In this document: positions 1 to 10,929 of the stretch, piece after piece | Layout of the letters: every line of letters starts with the position of its first letter | How positions within the stretch are numbered: the stretch's first letter is position 1 | From: Pictodentalium vernedei | Taxonomy: Eukaryota; Mollusca; Scaphopoda; Dentaliida; Dentaliidae | Reading direction: 5' to 3' | DNA length: 64,000 bases | NCBI GenBank assembly: GCA_031216915.1 | Contig: CM062296.1 | Coordinates: forward strand, 663,029,838 to 663,093,837 | The notes under the pieces: generated by a model | What the model was told of the DNA's origin: nothing | The model's database searches: none | What the model saw: the letters and a program-made list of their open reading frames with translations, nothing else | Program-made: the position numbers and the translations under genes

Positions 1-231
1 CGGCCAAAACCAACCAGCGCTATTCTCAAAAATCGCCAATTAATTTTCATTAATTTTTTTCATTTTTTGTCTCAAAAACATAGGTTATGACCCCTCGTTG
101 GAACGAGCTCGTCGAGCTCGTTCCAACGAGGGGTCATAACCTATGTTTTTGAGACAAATATGAAAAAAATTAGTTATTCAAGAATTATTTTTGCAAGTGT
201 CGTCTTTTTTTCAGATTAGGTAAAGGGTTAA
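1..231 (+). mobile_element. Palindromic TTAA MITE (family A), copy 1, cut by window start
   Basis: The right part of a fold-back MITE. The centre (about 62-175) is a near-perfect inverted repeat meeting at the GAACGAGCTCG palindrome. The right end is GGTAAAGGG followed by TTAA at 228-231. The left terminus lies before the window. Full copies at 1529, 25009 and 41111 show that both ends read TTAA-CCCTTTACC inward. This is the arrangement expected of piggyBac-type elements (TTAA duplication, CCC terminus). There is no coding capacity. The piggyBac assignment is inferred from the ends only. Confidence 0.8.
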
Positions 232-1528
232 TGGAAAAGAATGTCTGTATTGTATATCATGATACTCACACTGTTGATATAATGAACAGAATATCAAATG
301 ATGGTGAAAAAGGCCGTTTTCTTATTTCTAAATGGGTTTCAATAGAGAATAATAACCATGACTCATGATGACTGGTGTTCAAGTTTCACCCATGTACCTA
401 AGCGACTCTGTCAGGCACCCTTCCATTTCCCGTATCCCGTCGAAATGTCAACAGCACTGAAATAATAGAGTCGACGCCATTGACTTTGAGCAAGATAATC
501 AGCATGGACGATAGATGCTCATCGAACATTAAGCATTTCAACATTGACGCCCTGAATGGTGTCATAATTTATATATAATAAATGAAAATACTTGATCATT
601 GGGCGATGTACACCATACATACACTTCAAAAAATCGGCCGATCCCCCGAATATATATAAGCATCTCCTCGCAAAGCCAATCCACGGGGTAGGTTCAAGCC
701 CGCTATGGCCTTGAGCGCGTTCTCGTAACATTTTTGAATTGAGAATTTCAAACGGTAGTCTAATATTTCCACTCTTCCGTTCTTCTAAATTTTTTTAACA
801 AGTATCAGTTTTTGTGTAATGAAGGGCAGTTCCCCCACCCCCAATATGCCCCTCCTCACGCACACACTACAGTCCTGAATTGAATCGTAGTAAGCAACAC
901 TGTTTTTGACAGATGGGCTAATAAATTTTACGTATTTTGGTATGTTTATAAATAAATGGATGCAGTGATTTAGCCACGCCCCCCCCCCCCTTAAAGTTTT
1001 CGCTGCCCCCCCCCCCCCCCAAAAAAAACTCTGGCCCAGTGCAACTTTGACATAACATAGATCCCTAAAATGGTCTACAATATAGGGCTATGACGGCTAC
1101 AAATGCCTCCGATTCGCTCTTAGAGCACTGAATTGTGCAAAAGTTTCTCAGAGGGTAGGGATTAGGGGCCTAGTCGTAACGATGACTCCGGTTTTTACTC
1201 CTTCTTCCCACTCCCTGAAGGGAAGTGTGGGGGGGGGGGGGGGTAGAGAGCGGAGGGTTCTGGTGAGGATTAGGAGAGGCTTCCGCCCCCGCCCACACAA
1301 CAGCTTTCCAAATCCTCGGCCCCAACCTCCAAAAAAAAATGGCTACGGCACACCCTTTCATAGAATTCTGGCTACGCGTCTGAACGGATGATACTACATT
1401 ATATGTCTTCAGGGTTAAATTAGTTCTATCCTCCCCCAATACTCCCTATGAATTTGTTAATAAGTTTTCAGTTTGCTTATTGACTGCATAGGTAAAGAGT
1501 TAAACATCGCAGTATATTACTGACCTTG
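232..1528. other. Intergenic, no gene recognised
   Basis: No convincing coding sequence on either strand. The stretch holds two poly-C runs near 979-990 and 1005-1020 and a poly-G run near 1229-1243. Short open frames across 1170-1439 are generated by these low-complexity runs and show no family motif. Confidence 0.5.
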
Positions 1529-1778
1529 TTAACCCTTTACCCAGCGTAACGGCCAAAACCGGCCAGCGCTATTCTCAAAAATCGCCAATTAATTTTTATT
1601 ATATTTTCATTTTTTGTCTCAAAAACATAGGTTATGACCCCTCATTGGAACGAGCTCGTCGAGCTCGTTCCAATGAGGGGTCACAGCCTATGTTTTTGAG
1701 ACGAAAAATGAAAAAAATAGTTATTCAAGATTATTTTTTGAAAGTGTTGTCTGCTTTTCATGTTAGGTAAAGGGTTAA
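1529..1778 (+). mobile_element. Palindromic TTAA MITE (family A), copy 2, complete
   Basis: A complete 250-bp element. It starts TTAA-CCCTTTACCC (TTAA at 1529-1532) and ends GGTAAAGGG-TTAA (1775-1778), so the termini are inverted repeats bordered by TTAA on both sides. The middle (about 1610-1710) is a long inverted repeat that would fold into a single hairpin. No ORF. The terminal format fits a non-autonomous piggyBac-like MITE; no transposase of that family is present in the window. Confidence 0.85.
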
Positions 1779-2395
1779 TGTCTATAACTCCGTATAAGTT
1801 CGTAAATCTCCCTCCCCCTCCTGAACCATCAAAAAGGCATAATACTTCCAATAAGACATGATCGAAACGCATACATGTTACTAGTACAGAATTAATCCCA
1901 GGTATGATATTTGAGTTCCATATCTTCACAAATGGCCGAATACATACCGTACATACGTAACGAAGAGAGACAGAGGTGCGTTGTTCAAACAGAAACTGTC
2001 GAATTTATAGGTGGTATTGAGTAATCAAACGGGGTTGTGAATAAAGGGTGTACGGGATATGGCGCCTCCGTCCCCAATAACTTTTATCAGTTGGGACATT
2101 TTTTTTTCTAATTTGGAGTCTTAAATATTGATTCGCTCTTCCAGTCTAATTGTGTACATTTCGCGAGACTACATGTATATGTGGTACTTGGTCACACATA
2201 CAGTAGGTCATACAAATGGAGGCCTGTGGTACCCGACTCGGGCTATTAGGGGGGGGGGGGGGGTAGCATGACGCCCAATTTATTTAGACAACTACGTGTA
2301 TTTATTTATCCACAAATAAATTTCCAAAAACTCTTGGGCTTTTTAACATTAAACCCAAGTTGCAAATATTTCAACTACATCATCAAGGCATTCTT
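1779..2395. other. Intergenic, no gene recognised
   Basis: AT-rich sequence with a poly-G run at about 2249-2263. No coding sequence, RNA gene or delimited repeat could be supported. Confidence 0.45.
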
Positions 2396-2690
2396 TCGTC
2401 CTTGTGTCCTTGGGCAAGGCACTTTATCAGGGTTGCCTACATGGGGGCACGATGACGCCGTGTACTAAGGCGGCTGCACGTCGATGGTGCACATGTCTTC
2501 AACCGCTGAAACCCTGCTTGAGCGGAGCTTAACGGAGTTAGAATTTTGAGGAGCTGACAGTTGCTCGTCGATGCTCGGTGGTTCTCTCCGGGTTCTCCGG
2601 CTTCCTCCACCCGTAAAACTGTTACGGTCACGATTAGCCATTGTGCATAAGTATGTGACCTTAAACACCGATAAATAAATAATAAATGAC
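2396..2690 (+). mobile_element. SINE body with tail type 1, 5' head missing
   Basis: Matches the shared SINE body seen at 13685, 17469, 37839 and elsewhere: it begins at the CCTTGGGCAAGGCACTTTA block, continues through the CACGTCGATGGTGCACATG block and the CTCCACCCGTAAAACTGT block, and ends with the GTGACCTTAAACACC tail and AATAAATA repeats. No tRNA-like or 5S-like head is found upstream, so the copy is 5' truncated, as is usual for target-primed insertion. Confidence 0.8.
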
Positions 2691-3150
2691 ACATACAGAG
2701 AGGCAGAAAGTGAAAAAAAAACGACGAAAACTATGGCAATAACAATTCTGTGTTCTTTATTATGTCCCTTCGTTTCACTTTCCCTTATTCTTGTGTGTGG
2801 CCATATCTTTATTTATATTTGTGGCAAATATTCCAACTATACATCACCAAGGCATGCCTCCCCCTGGTGATACAGCTGTAATATTTTATGAGTCGGAACT
2901 TGATTCATCACAGACGCGACAAATCATGTTTACTTTCACCCCACCCCCACCCAATCGGTCACGGTCATCTTCGCGACGCCACTGCTAACAACTTGTGCGA
3001 GATCTAGATTTATTCAAGCAATTTACACCCACAGAGAGACTGATTGTGAAAAAAACCCCATAAAAACAATAGCAATAACAGAATGCTATGTTCTTCTTTA
3101 TTTTGTTAATTCATTTCATTTTCCCTTATTCTGCGTGTGGCCATATCACT
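2690..3150. repeat. Diverged direct repeat of about 120 bp (two units, 335 bp apart)
   Basis: Sequence at 2690-2806 recurs at 3027-3150. Both units run from an ACAGAGAG start through GTGAAAAAAA, GGCAATAACA-like and TTTCACTTTCCCTTATTC-like blocks and end in GTGTGGCCATATC. The spacer between them (2807-3026) is unrelated. This looks like an old local duplication. No coding signal. Confidence 0.55.
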
Positions 3151-3423
3151 TGACCTTTTGAACATAGTGTTCTTGAATAACATCTCCAGGTGCAATAAAT
3201 GTCATGTTTTATATCGAATAAGCAGGACCATACTTCATTTTCAATTTGTAAGGAGTTCAGAAAACCTAATCGGTCACTGACCCCCTTCAGATTCCTTATC
3301 CTTTATGCTGCCCACTCGTCGATTGTCATGTTATTGTTTACATACCGTATTGTAAGGGTCTTATTTCTTGATCTGCGTGTGATGGATGTTGTTGTATGGC
3401 GCCGTGTTCGTTTGTCCAGTTTT

Positions 3424-3480
3424 TATGTTTTATTGGGGCTTTAATGACACTTTCGACAGCCATGGTCACCTCGTGTCGGA
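3424..3480 (-). repeat. SINE tail type 2 fragment
   Basis: A 3' end fragment only: the TTAATGACACTTTCGACAGC block and GTCACCTCGTGTCGG are the reverse complement of the tail seen in the SINEs at 24572, 29991 and 38251. The SINE body is absent. Confidence 0.55.
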
Positions 3481-3518
3481 ACATATGTTCAGTAGAATGT
3501 GATACAAGACCATTCTTA

Positions 3519-3735
3519 TTGGCCCTTTACCAAACATAACGGCAAAAACCTGCCAACACTATTCACAAAAATCACCATTCAATTTTCATTATTTGTTATA
3601 TTTTTTGTCTCAAAAACATAGCTTATGACCCCCTCATTAGAACGAGCTCGTTAAGCAAAAAAAATGGAAAAAAATAGTTATTTATTAATTTTGTTTGCAA
3701 GTGTCGTCTGCCTTTCGTATTCGGTAAAGGGTTAA
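3519..3735 (+). mobile_element. Palindromic TTAA MITE (family A), copy 3, internally deleted
   Basis: The left end is TTGG-CCCTTTACC (a mutated TTAA) and the right end is GGTAAAGGG-TTAA (3732-3735). One arm of the central inverted repeat is missing (the sequence passes from AACGAGCTCG directly to the distal AAAAATGGAAAAA part), so this copy can no longer form the full hairpin. It is older or rearranged compared with copies at 1529 and 25009. Confidence 0.75.
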
Positions 3736-4767
3736 CTAAAGGGATTGGCATACGACGTAGGATGAGATTGAGTCCCCCATCCCTGTGACCCCCCCCCCCC
3801 CCCTCCCTGTATACCGATTAGTCATTCGAGAAATTTCGTCGTAGTTTCTCCGGAAACTTCGGGAATTTATAAACTGAAATTTGAAAATCCACTTTTCAAA
3901 AGCATGAAAGGTAACATAAGTTCATATTGAATGAAAACTGACAAACGATGTTTTCTAACACTTTGAACGAACAACACGCTCGCACATAGCTCAATATACA
4001 ACCTTTTTTATTTTTTCAAATTTTTGGCAGGAGTACGGGTGGGGTGGGTGGAGATGGGTGCCTTCTATATGCGACCAAATTGTTCGGTTGGGCACACTAT
4101 TTGTTGTCCCCATCTCGTGTGCTTATAACTATAAGCTGTTAAAACTAACTATACGAGTACGATGTGTTACCAGTTACGAAATCATGAAATTGCACTAGTG
4201 GTAAAGGAGATATCTTATTTTACTATCGACCTCTCGCGGTGGAAATGTTTTGCATGTATAGGACAAATTAATCATTCTAGCATGTATTCCTTTTCCATTC
4301 GTGCAGGGTAAAGGGTTAACAATAGATCCTCTTTTCACACTTCGACGGTGTTGGATTTGCCGACAGTGTTGCTGCTATGCCACTGAAGCAGACTCTCCTC
4401 AGTGCACGCTCAGTGTGTACACGCGGTGTGCCAGTATTGCTTTACGAAAATAAGGGGCGAGGGGACGGTGCGCGTCGTGCGTCTGCCACCGCTGTGCTTT
4501 AAGCGCCCGTACCGATTACGCACTCAACACGCAGTGATGGTCGATGCGGGTCAAGTGTTTAGAGGATCCCGGTGGAGGTGTACTTCTCGCGTAGAGGGGA
4601 TTCGTGGTACACCTCCGATGAATGTTTGAAATTAAGTACCAAAAACTCCTCAAAAGAAGTGGGCATTGTTTTCTGGGCGATGCTGCGCGAGTTACACACA
4701 GCTGACGTGGGTTTAGTGCGGCTTGCAATACGAGTGAGTGTTCGCTGTGAAGATGAATCCATTCCAG
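3736..4767. other. Intergenic, no gene recognised
   Basis: A poly-C run lies at 3789-3802. At 4301-4319 a GCAGGGTAAAGGGTTAA segment resembles the right terminus of a family A MITE but has no recognisable body. Open frames at 4402-4847 overlap on both strands without family motifs and are not called as genes. Confidence 0.4.
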
Positions 4768-5000
4768 GGTCTAGTACTACGAAACTTTTAAATTTAGATT
4801 TTCTAGAATTGTATTTTCTAGGTATGAGTTTAAATGGGTTGAAATGAACCATTAGCATTTTCAAAGATGTCACAAATTGCCAGTTGGCAAATTGCCGTAT
4901 CTTTTAAAATGCTAATTATTCATTTTAGTCACTTATATTAATAAGTGGAAAATACAATTATAGAAAATACAATTGTACAGGTTTTATAGTATTGGTCTCA
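4768..5000 (+). mobile_element. Palindromic MITE (family C), copy 1
   Basis: About 230 bp with inverted ends: the left reads AGTACTACGAAACTTTTA and the right reads GTTTTATAGTATTGG. The centre is a short palindrome around TTGCCAGTTGGCAAATTG, with TTAGCATTTTCAAAGAT-like arms. Two further copies lie side by side at 27545-28005. No ORF; superfamily not identified. Confidence 0.7.
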
Positions 5001-5911
5001 GGTGTTAAAATTGTAGGAAACGGCGTCCCTACTCAGAAAAGGGTAGGGGCGGTGTTGCCCTGGAAATGGCCACGGCGATGTACAAAGCACGCATACTGAC
5101 CTGCGTGTAAACAACCACGTCCATCAAGACTTACTTGGGCTACCACTACATAAATGTATCCTGAGTTAGAGTGTGTTTTGAACATTCCCAACCAGGAAGC
5201 CTCGCCAGTAAACAATACCAGCAATAGAGACATAGCCCGGATGAATAAAACCCGGTGTGCATTTGGAAGGCATCGTTTCATTTGGATGTAATGTCCTGAG
5301 ACTAAAAGACAAGACCTTACAACAGTAACATCAAGTTGGTGTTTTTATGGAGGCGGGGTGTTTTGTCGGAGTGTTTTGTGGTGGTTAAAGAGAGAGAGCG
5401 TGGCTGAGTTCGTACATCATCCACCGAACAACCCTTTAATAAATTCCCACGTCGCCTCTCGTCGCCTCGCCTTGCCCCGCGTTGTTGTGTTTCCACAATA
5501 AAAAAAAGACTCGAACACACCACAACCTGAAGTCAGAAAGAAAAACTATAACGCAAGTTGTTGTTTTTTTTTTTTGTTTTTTTTGTTTGTACAGGTACCA
5601 CAAACATTTACATTACAGAAGGTTGCAAACAGCACAACCAATGTCTTCCCGCGTAACACTTTGTCCTTTCCCAGACATGCACTGCGCGTGCATTTTATAA
5701 GAATAGTCTTTTACTGTCTTTATACCGAGGTTTATATGCTCTTGAATAACTTTTAGATAAAATAGATATGAAAAATGATAAAACTAGTACGGCGATTTTT
5801 GAGTACAATGGGATCCGTGTGCAGCATTAAGGCGTGGAAAAAGTATTGAATTTTGAAACAAGTTTCCTACGAAAGGGCACTAGTGCCAATCGTGACAAAC
5901 AAAATTCAACT
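5001..5911. other. Intergenic, no gene recognised
   Basis: No coding sequence could be supported. A T-rich tract lies at about 5561-5588. Overlapping open frames on both strands at 5033-5756 lack recognisable motifs. Confidence 0.4.
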
Positions 5912-6310
5912 TCTCAACTCGTTATAACGAGTTGTCAACGACTTTACAACTCGTTATAAAGATTTGCCAACTCGGTATAACAACTTGTCAACTTGTTACA
6001 ACGACTTACCAAATCGTTATAATGACATCACAACTCGTGATAACAACATCACAATCCGTTATAAGGATTTCCCAACTTGTTATAACGATTTGTAAACTCG
6101 TTATAACGACTTATCAACTCTTTATAACGATATCGCCATCGCAACTGGTTGTAGCGACTTTACAACTCGTTATAACGACTTGACACCTCGCTATTAGGAA
6201 TTTCAGATATTCGTTATAACGACTCCTCGACTGGTTATAACGATTTCACAACTCGTTATAACGACTTGTCAGCTGGTTATAACAAACTCACAATTCGTTG
6301 TAACGAGTTG
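5912..6310. repeat. 21-bp minisatellite made of palindromic units
   Basis: About 18 diverged copies of a 21-bp unit whose core is AACTCGTTATAACGACTT. Each good unit contains the palindrome TCGTTATAACGA, so the array is a row of small cruciform-capable sites. The first unit (5912-5933) is itself a longer palindrome, CAACTCGTTATAACGAGTTG, and the last ends in AACGAGTTG. Because 21 is a multiple of three, a frame stays open at 5932-6183 with a seven-residue repeat; this is a by-product of the period and not a gene. Confidence 0.85.
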
Positions 6311-7096
6311 ATTATTCTTTATCATGATATGTGAATTGCCATCAGGACAGTAGTATGTCATATATGTAGAAGGCCTGATCTTACTGATCTCCGTGTTAAA
6401 TTCCAGTCGTGCCCATGTGGTGAATCGAAAATTACCGGCAACCTCCGTGATTTGCGGATTACCATTTTTGTGACGCCATGGTGTTAATTCTCACGCGCAG
6501 CGTATTGTTAGGGTGATACTTTTTCCGTCGGCGATTTTATATTATGGGGGTCACATCTTGATTTTTATGGTGGTTCGCGGTTACTGTACTCTGGAAGAGC
6601 TAAGATGAAGTAGGCGTGTGTTCGGGCAGGCTATCTAGTCCTGGCAACTCCTATAGCTATCTCTTATAAAATACCTAACCACACCCGTTATCGACAAGTA
6701 CAGTTATCCCACATTGCAATAAAATAATAACATCAAAAGACCACACGGGGCTAATTTAAGATTCTCAACACCTTGCATGTATTCTCCATCCTGCTATTAT
6801 AGACCACGAAGAGAGCGATACACCCACAGGATCTCAGTGCACATAGAATTCTCGCACCCTCTTATGAGTAATGTTGCACCAGTTCCTATCCCCTGCCCCA
6901 TACCTGATTTTTCGTCATTAAATAGTAGGTTGGTATTAGGGGTATAAGTTGAGATAGGAAGTGAGTAATGTGGTAGAGAAAGTCGAAACACAGATAGAAG
7001 GCATAGGACAGTTTCCTCCAAAAGGTATCCTCCAAAATGTATCCTCCAAAGGGTATCCTCAAATAGTACATCACCGTGTAATAGGTTACGTGTCAT
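6311..7096. other. Intergenic, no gene recognised
   Basis: No supported gene. Near 7018-7065 there is a short run of GTATCCTCCAAA-type repeats just outside the left terminal repeat of the Tc1-like element. Confidence 0.4.
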
Positions 7097-8665
7097 CCCT
7101 CATATCCCCATCTCGGTATTTGAGGATACCTATGATATACTAATCAAAAAAAGTAGGGGATATTTGATAAAAGTGAGATATATGAAGAAATATATTTATA
7201 TTTTCATCAAAAAGACAGTTGAGGCATTGCACTGTGACATCTGGTGAATGATTTCAGCGATCGTGGGGTGTCTGAGAGGCACACATTCCACGCACTGGGC
7301 TGTAGAAGACATGGACGGTCAGTCAGAGAATTTACCACATTCAGTCCAATACCTCAATACCTTGTAAAGCCTCCTCGGTTCGCGAGACAAGCGCGGATCC
7401 GACGTGGCATAATCCTCACCAAACGTCCAATATCAGCTTGAATGATGTTATTATATTCTTCCTGCAGTGTAGCGGCGAATTCCTGGACATTGGTAGTTGG
7501 CTGTTGGCGTTGTCGTAGGCGCCTGCCAAGTATATCCCAGAGGTGCTCGATTGGTAAAAGGTCTGGACTTAGTGCTGGCCAAGGCAGTGTAGTGATGTTC
7601 TGCTCCTGGAGGAATTCTGTAGCGACACTGGCCATGTGTGCTCTTGCATTGACATCTTAGAAAATGAATCGACGGTCGTGACGTCGCTCAAACGGCACCA
7701 CATGAGCTGCTAACATGTTGTCACGGTAGTACTGACCTGTGACACGCCCTTGGACGACATGTAATGCTGTTCTGCTTGTCATGATTATGCCTCCCCACAC
7801 CATAACCGAGTCACCACCAAAACGATCGTGCTGCCTAACGGTTACGTCATGGTATCGTTCGTTCCGCCGCCGCCACATTCTGTTTCGCCTGTCGTGGAAG
7901 TCGAGAGTGAACCTCGATTCATCGGAAAATATGACGTTGCTCCATCGACGCTGTCGTGCTCCACACCAATTACGCCTTGTTGCGATGTGGCGTTCAGTCA
8001 AACGTGGAATTATTCGAGTCGTCGAGCGTACAAATTCCAGCTGTGTAGGCGATTTCGGATAGTATGACCACTGACTCGCACATCTGTCGCTCTGTGCATC
8101 TGCTGTCCAATTTCTGAGGCACTTTGTGGGCGGTTACATAATGCTGTTGTTCGGGTGAAACGATCCTGGTTAGCAGTTGTCGCCCTTGGACGACCTGACC
8201 GACGCCTGTCATCAACATTTCCTGTCTGACAGTAGCGTGACCACAACCTGCTCATCACCGATTGAGTAACATTGAGAATTTGAGCCACTGCAGTCTGTCT
8301 ATTTCTAGCTTCCAACATGCCAACGGCACGTAAACGTTCGCCACGTGCCACTCTTCGCATACCTCAAAAGTTACGTTTTGACCAGAAACTATTGATGAAC
8401 GAGTTTATACCAAGAAAAGAACGATTTCAAAACGTACCCCACAGACATTAACGCGGCGCTCAGGCGAAAAAACCTGCACGAAGTTTTCGTGGGCCGGTGA
8501 CATTCATGATCCACACAAAACTTGGTAACATATTGATGTGTCGAATCACGCGTATCCAATACCATTTTCCGAAAATATCAACATCAGTTTGGATATCAAC
8601 TAATTTTTTGAATAGTATACGTATCCTCAAATACTGAAATGGGGATATGAGGGGGGCAGATTATA
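7097..8665 (-). mobile_element. Tc1-like DNA transposon, decayed
   Basis: A unit of about 1.57 kb, typical of Tc1 elements. Inverted termini of about 70 bp flank a single transposase reading frame: the left side carries CCTCATATCCCCATCTCGG and TATTTGAGGATACCTATGATA, and the right side carries the inverted counterparts near 8615-8665. The exact outer base and TA duplication could not be fixed because the flanks resemble each other. The transposase is disrupted (see 7354-8360), so the copy cannot be autonomous. Confidence 0.75.
7354..8360 (-). pseudogene. Tc1-like DDE transposase pseudogene
   Basis: A cut-and-paste transposase that would bind its element's ends and catalyse excision and insertion at TA. 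Translation from the ATG at 8358-8360 shows an N-terminal helix-turn-helix region, then SGRPR, the basic linker typical of Tc1 proteins. The catalytic triad is visible: D in FSDESRF (about 7930), D in the DVNARAH segment just after 7657, and E in SPDLLPIEHLWD (about 7560). The motif VMVWGGI sits between the first two. Two lesions are seen. A frameshift near 8005-8035 separates the DNA-binding half from the catalytic half. An in-frame stop near 7655-7657 falls immediately before the second aspartate, where related proteins have a glutamine. The C-terminus ends at 7354. Length without lesions would be about 335 residues, normal for the family. Confidence 0.9.
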
Positions 8666-9310
8666 CTCAATGAGGGATTTCCTCTTGGCTCTCATGGCCT
8701 CATGCGATAAAAAGGGGTGTCGAAGGTCAGTTGTTTGGCTGGAAAGGTGTACCACCGAACGTGGCAGTTCAATAGCCAGATGAGAACATGGTCAGTGATA
8801 AAGTAATCCTCATCGAGGGATTTTCTCATGGCCCTCATACGATAAAAAGGGGGTTCCGAAAACCATTGGTTGTCAGATTGGGGGGTTGGAAGTGGGGTGT
8901 TATGGAACGTGGTCTTTCAATACCCAGATGAGGATATGATCAATGATAGATAATACCTCACAGAGGGATTTTCTCATGACTCCCCCATGCCTGATACGAT
9001 GGAAATGTGTTTCCGAAGGTCAGTGGTTGTTAGGTTGGGGTACTTCAGGTTGGGTGCCATGGGACGTGGTCTTTCAATAACCAAATGAGGATATGAGCCA
9101 TGATGGAATATAGCTCATTGATGGATTGTCTCATGGCATCATACGGCAAAAAGGGGTGCCGAGGGCCAGTGGTTGTTAAGTTGGCGTGCTGGAAGTGGGA
9201 TGGCATGGGATGTGGTCTTTCAATACCCGGATGACAATATGAGTAATGATAGATAATACCTTATTGAGGGATTTTCTCATGACCCCCATGAGCTCATATG
9301 GCGAAAGACG
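8655..9310. repeat. Degenerate tandem repeat, about 145-165 bp period
   Basis: About five diverged units, each with a GAGGGATTTTCTCATGGC block, a CATACGATAAAAAGGGG block, a GGTCAGTGGTTGT block and GTGGTCTTTCAATACCCAGA. It begins at the right edge of the Tc1-like element and may be part of an older repeat into which the transposon inserted. No coding signal. Confidence 0.65.
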
Positions 9311-10324
9311 GACTATGTTCCCGGTGTAGTAACAGTGTGGAGAGGGGCTAAGCTAAATGGAGCATTCTGATTGGTTAGTTAGAAACAGGTGATCTGATTG
9401 TATGATCTGAATAAACAAAACAATCATGGCTCGTTCTTTTAAAAAAGCAAGAGTATCCGCCGGAATAGTGTTAAAACTGGTCAGTACAAATCAGAAAAGC
9501 TAAAAATAGTAACAATAAGCTAGAACTATTCCAACTGAAAGGCTCTTCTGTGCTACTGGGGGTATACCCCAGAACAATCGAATAGGGCTGGGCAGATAGA
9601 AACAATAACATGGCTCACAGATATATAGACAGAGGCGGAGGATTCCGAGTGAATCCGAACCAGTAAAATAGTTATCGGGTTGTTTGGGGTAATTCTAGTA
9701 AGTAACCGAGGATTTAGGGAAAATTCGAATCAGCAAAAGTACTCCTATTCAAGAGAACATATCCTCCGAACAAACCTGCGTCCTATTTAGGGCCCAATAG
9801 CACAACATGCTACTCTAATAAAAAAATCTGGAAAACTTGGAGGATTCTGGAGCTTTGGTGACATTGTTGGGTCCATTTTGGTAATTAGGTATACTCTCGT
9901 TCAACTGAGCACAGCCTCCGAACACCCTCTGTCCTATTACAGAGTTTTGAGTCACATAGGAACCACCACGTGCCACCACAGAAACCAACAACGGTATACA
10001 AAATGGACGACGGAAACACGTTTCACCCTGACAAATTGCCTTGCGCATGCGCACATACACCATAATTGTGGTAATGCCATGACAACCAAACATGACATAA
10101 TTGGGTCACGTAACACGACGTCACATAAGATCATCCAAAACGGGCATGTCCAACCCCTGACATAAAATTTTAATTAGTCTACTTCAGACAAAGCAATGCT
10201 GTTGCAGGTTAAAATATTAGTTGTTAGACTTATGACGATTTCCGAACAAGAAACTTACTGTTATAATAGGATTAAACCAACATATCAGATTCATGAGTTT
10301 TTTCTTCAATATTTTACGGTAGTG
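9311..10324. other. Intergenic, no gene recognised
   Basis: Contains weakly repeated phrases (GAATCCGAACCAG near 9652 and ATTCGAATCAG near 9724; ATCCTCCGAACA near 9765 and GCCTCCGAACA near 9911) but no delimited element or coding sequence. Confidence 0.4.
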
Positions 10325-10929
10325 CAGTACTCCAGGGTTGGGGTATTCGTATTCGTATTCGGTATTCAGTCATATTCAATACATTTTTTCAAGTATTCAA
10401 ATGTATTCAGTATTCATGCAATTTTAAAGTATTCGTATTCGTATTCGAATACAGTCAAATTTGAGGTGTATTCATGAATACTTTTTGAATACTTTTCTTG
10501 TTTTTAATACACATGTATACAGTATTTGTAAAAAAATATTGTGATTATCTCTATTAGAAAGTAGTAAAGAATTAAACTAATACTTTTGAAGTGCACATAT
10601 CAGGTCCATCAAATAGTACATCAAACTTCATACTACACATGAAGGTAAGTTCAATTATTTATCTGCCTTTTGATAGCAAACTCTTCATTGTTCAAAATTT
10701 GTTTCATTGTAAACTGAACATTGTAATTGTACAGATTATTCTTTGGACAAAGGATATCAGTCTGGCCAAAGTATTGATTTTTAATCCCTAAACAACTCCA
10801 TTATCCAATTAATACTAATCTAATATTTTTCTACAGTAATAGTAGAAATAAGGTGTAGACTGATAGATCTGTAAAATTATTGTGCTTGAATTACAACATT
10901 TTTCCAATAGTGCAGTAATTGCTTAATTA

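Noticed and set aside
5912..6310. CRISPR array
   Set aside because: The units are contiguous and of constant 21-bp period, without unique spacers, and this is a eukaryotic genome.
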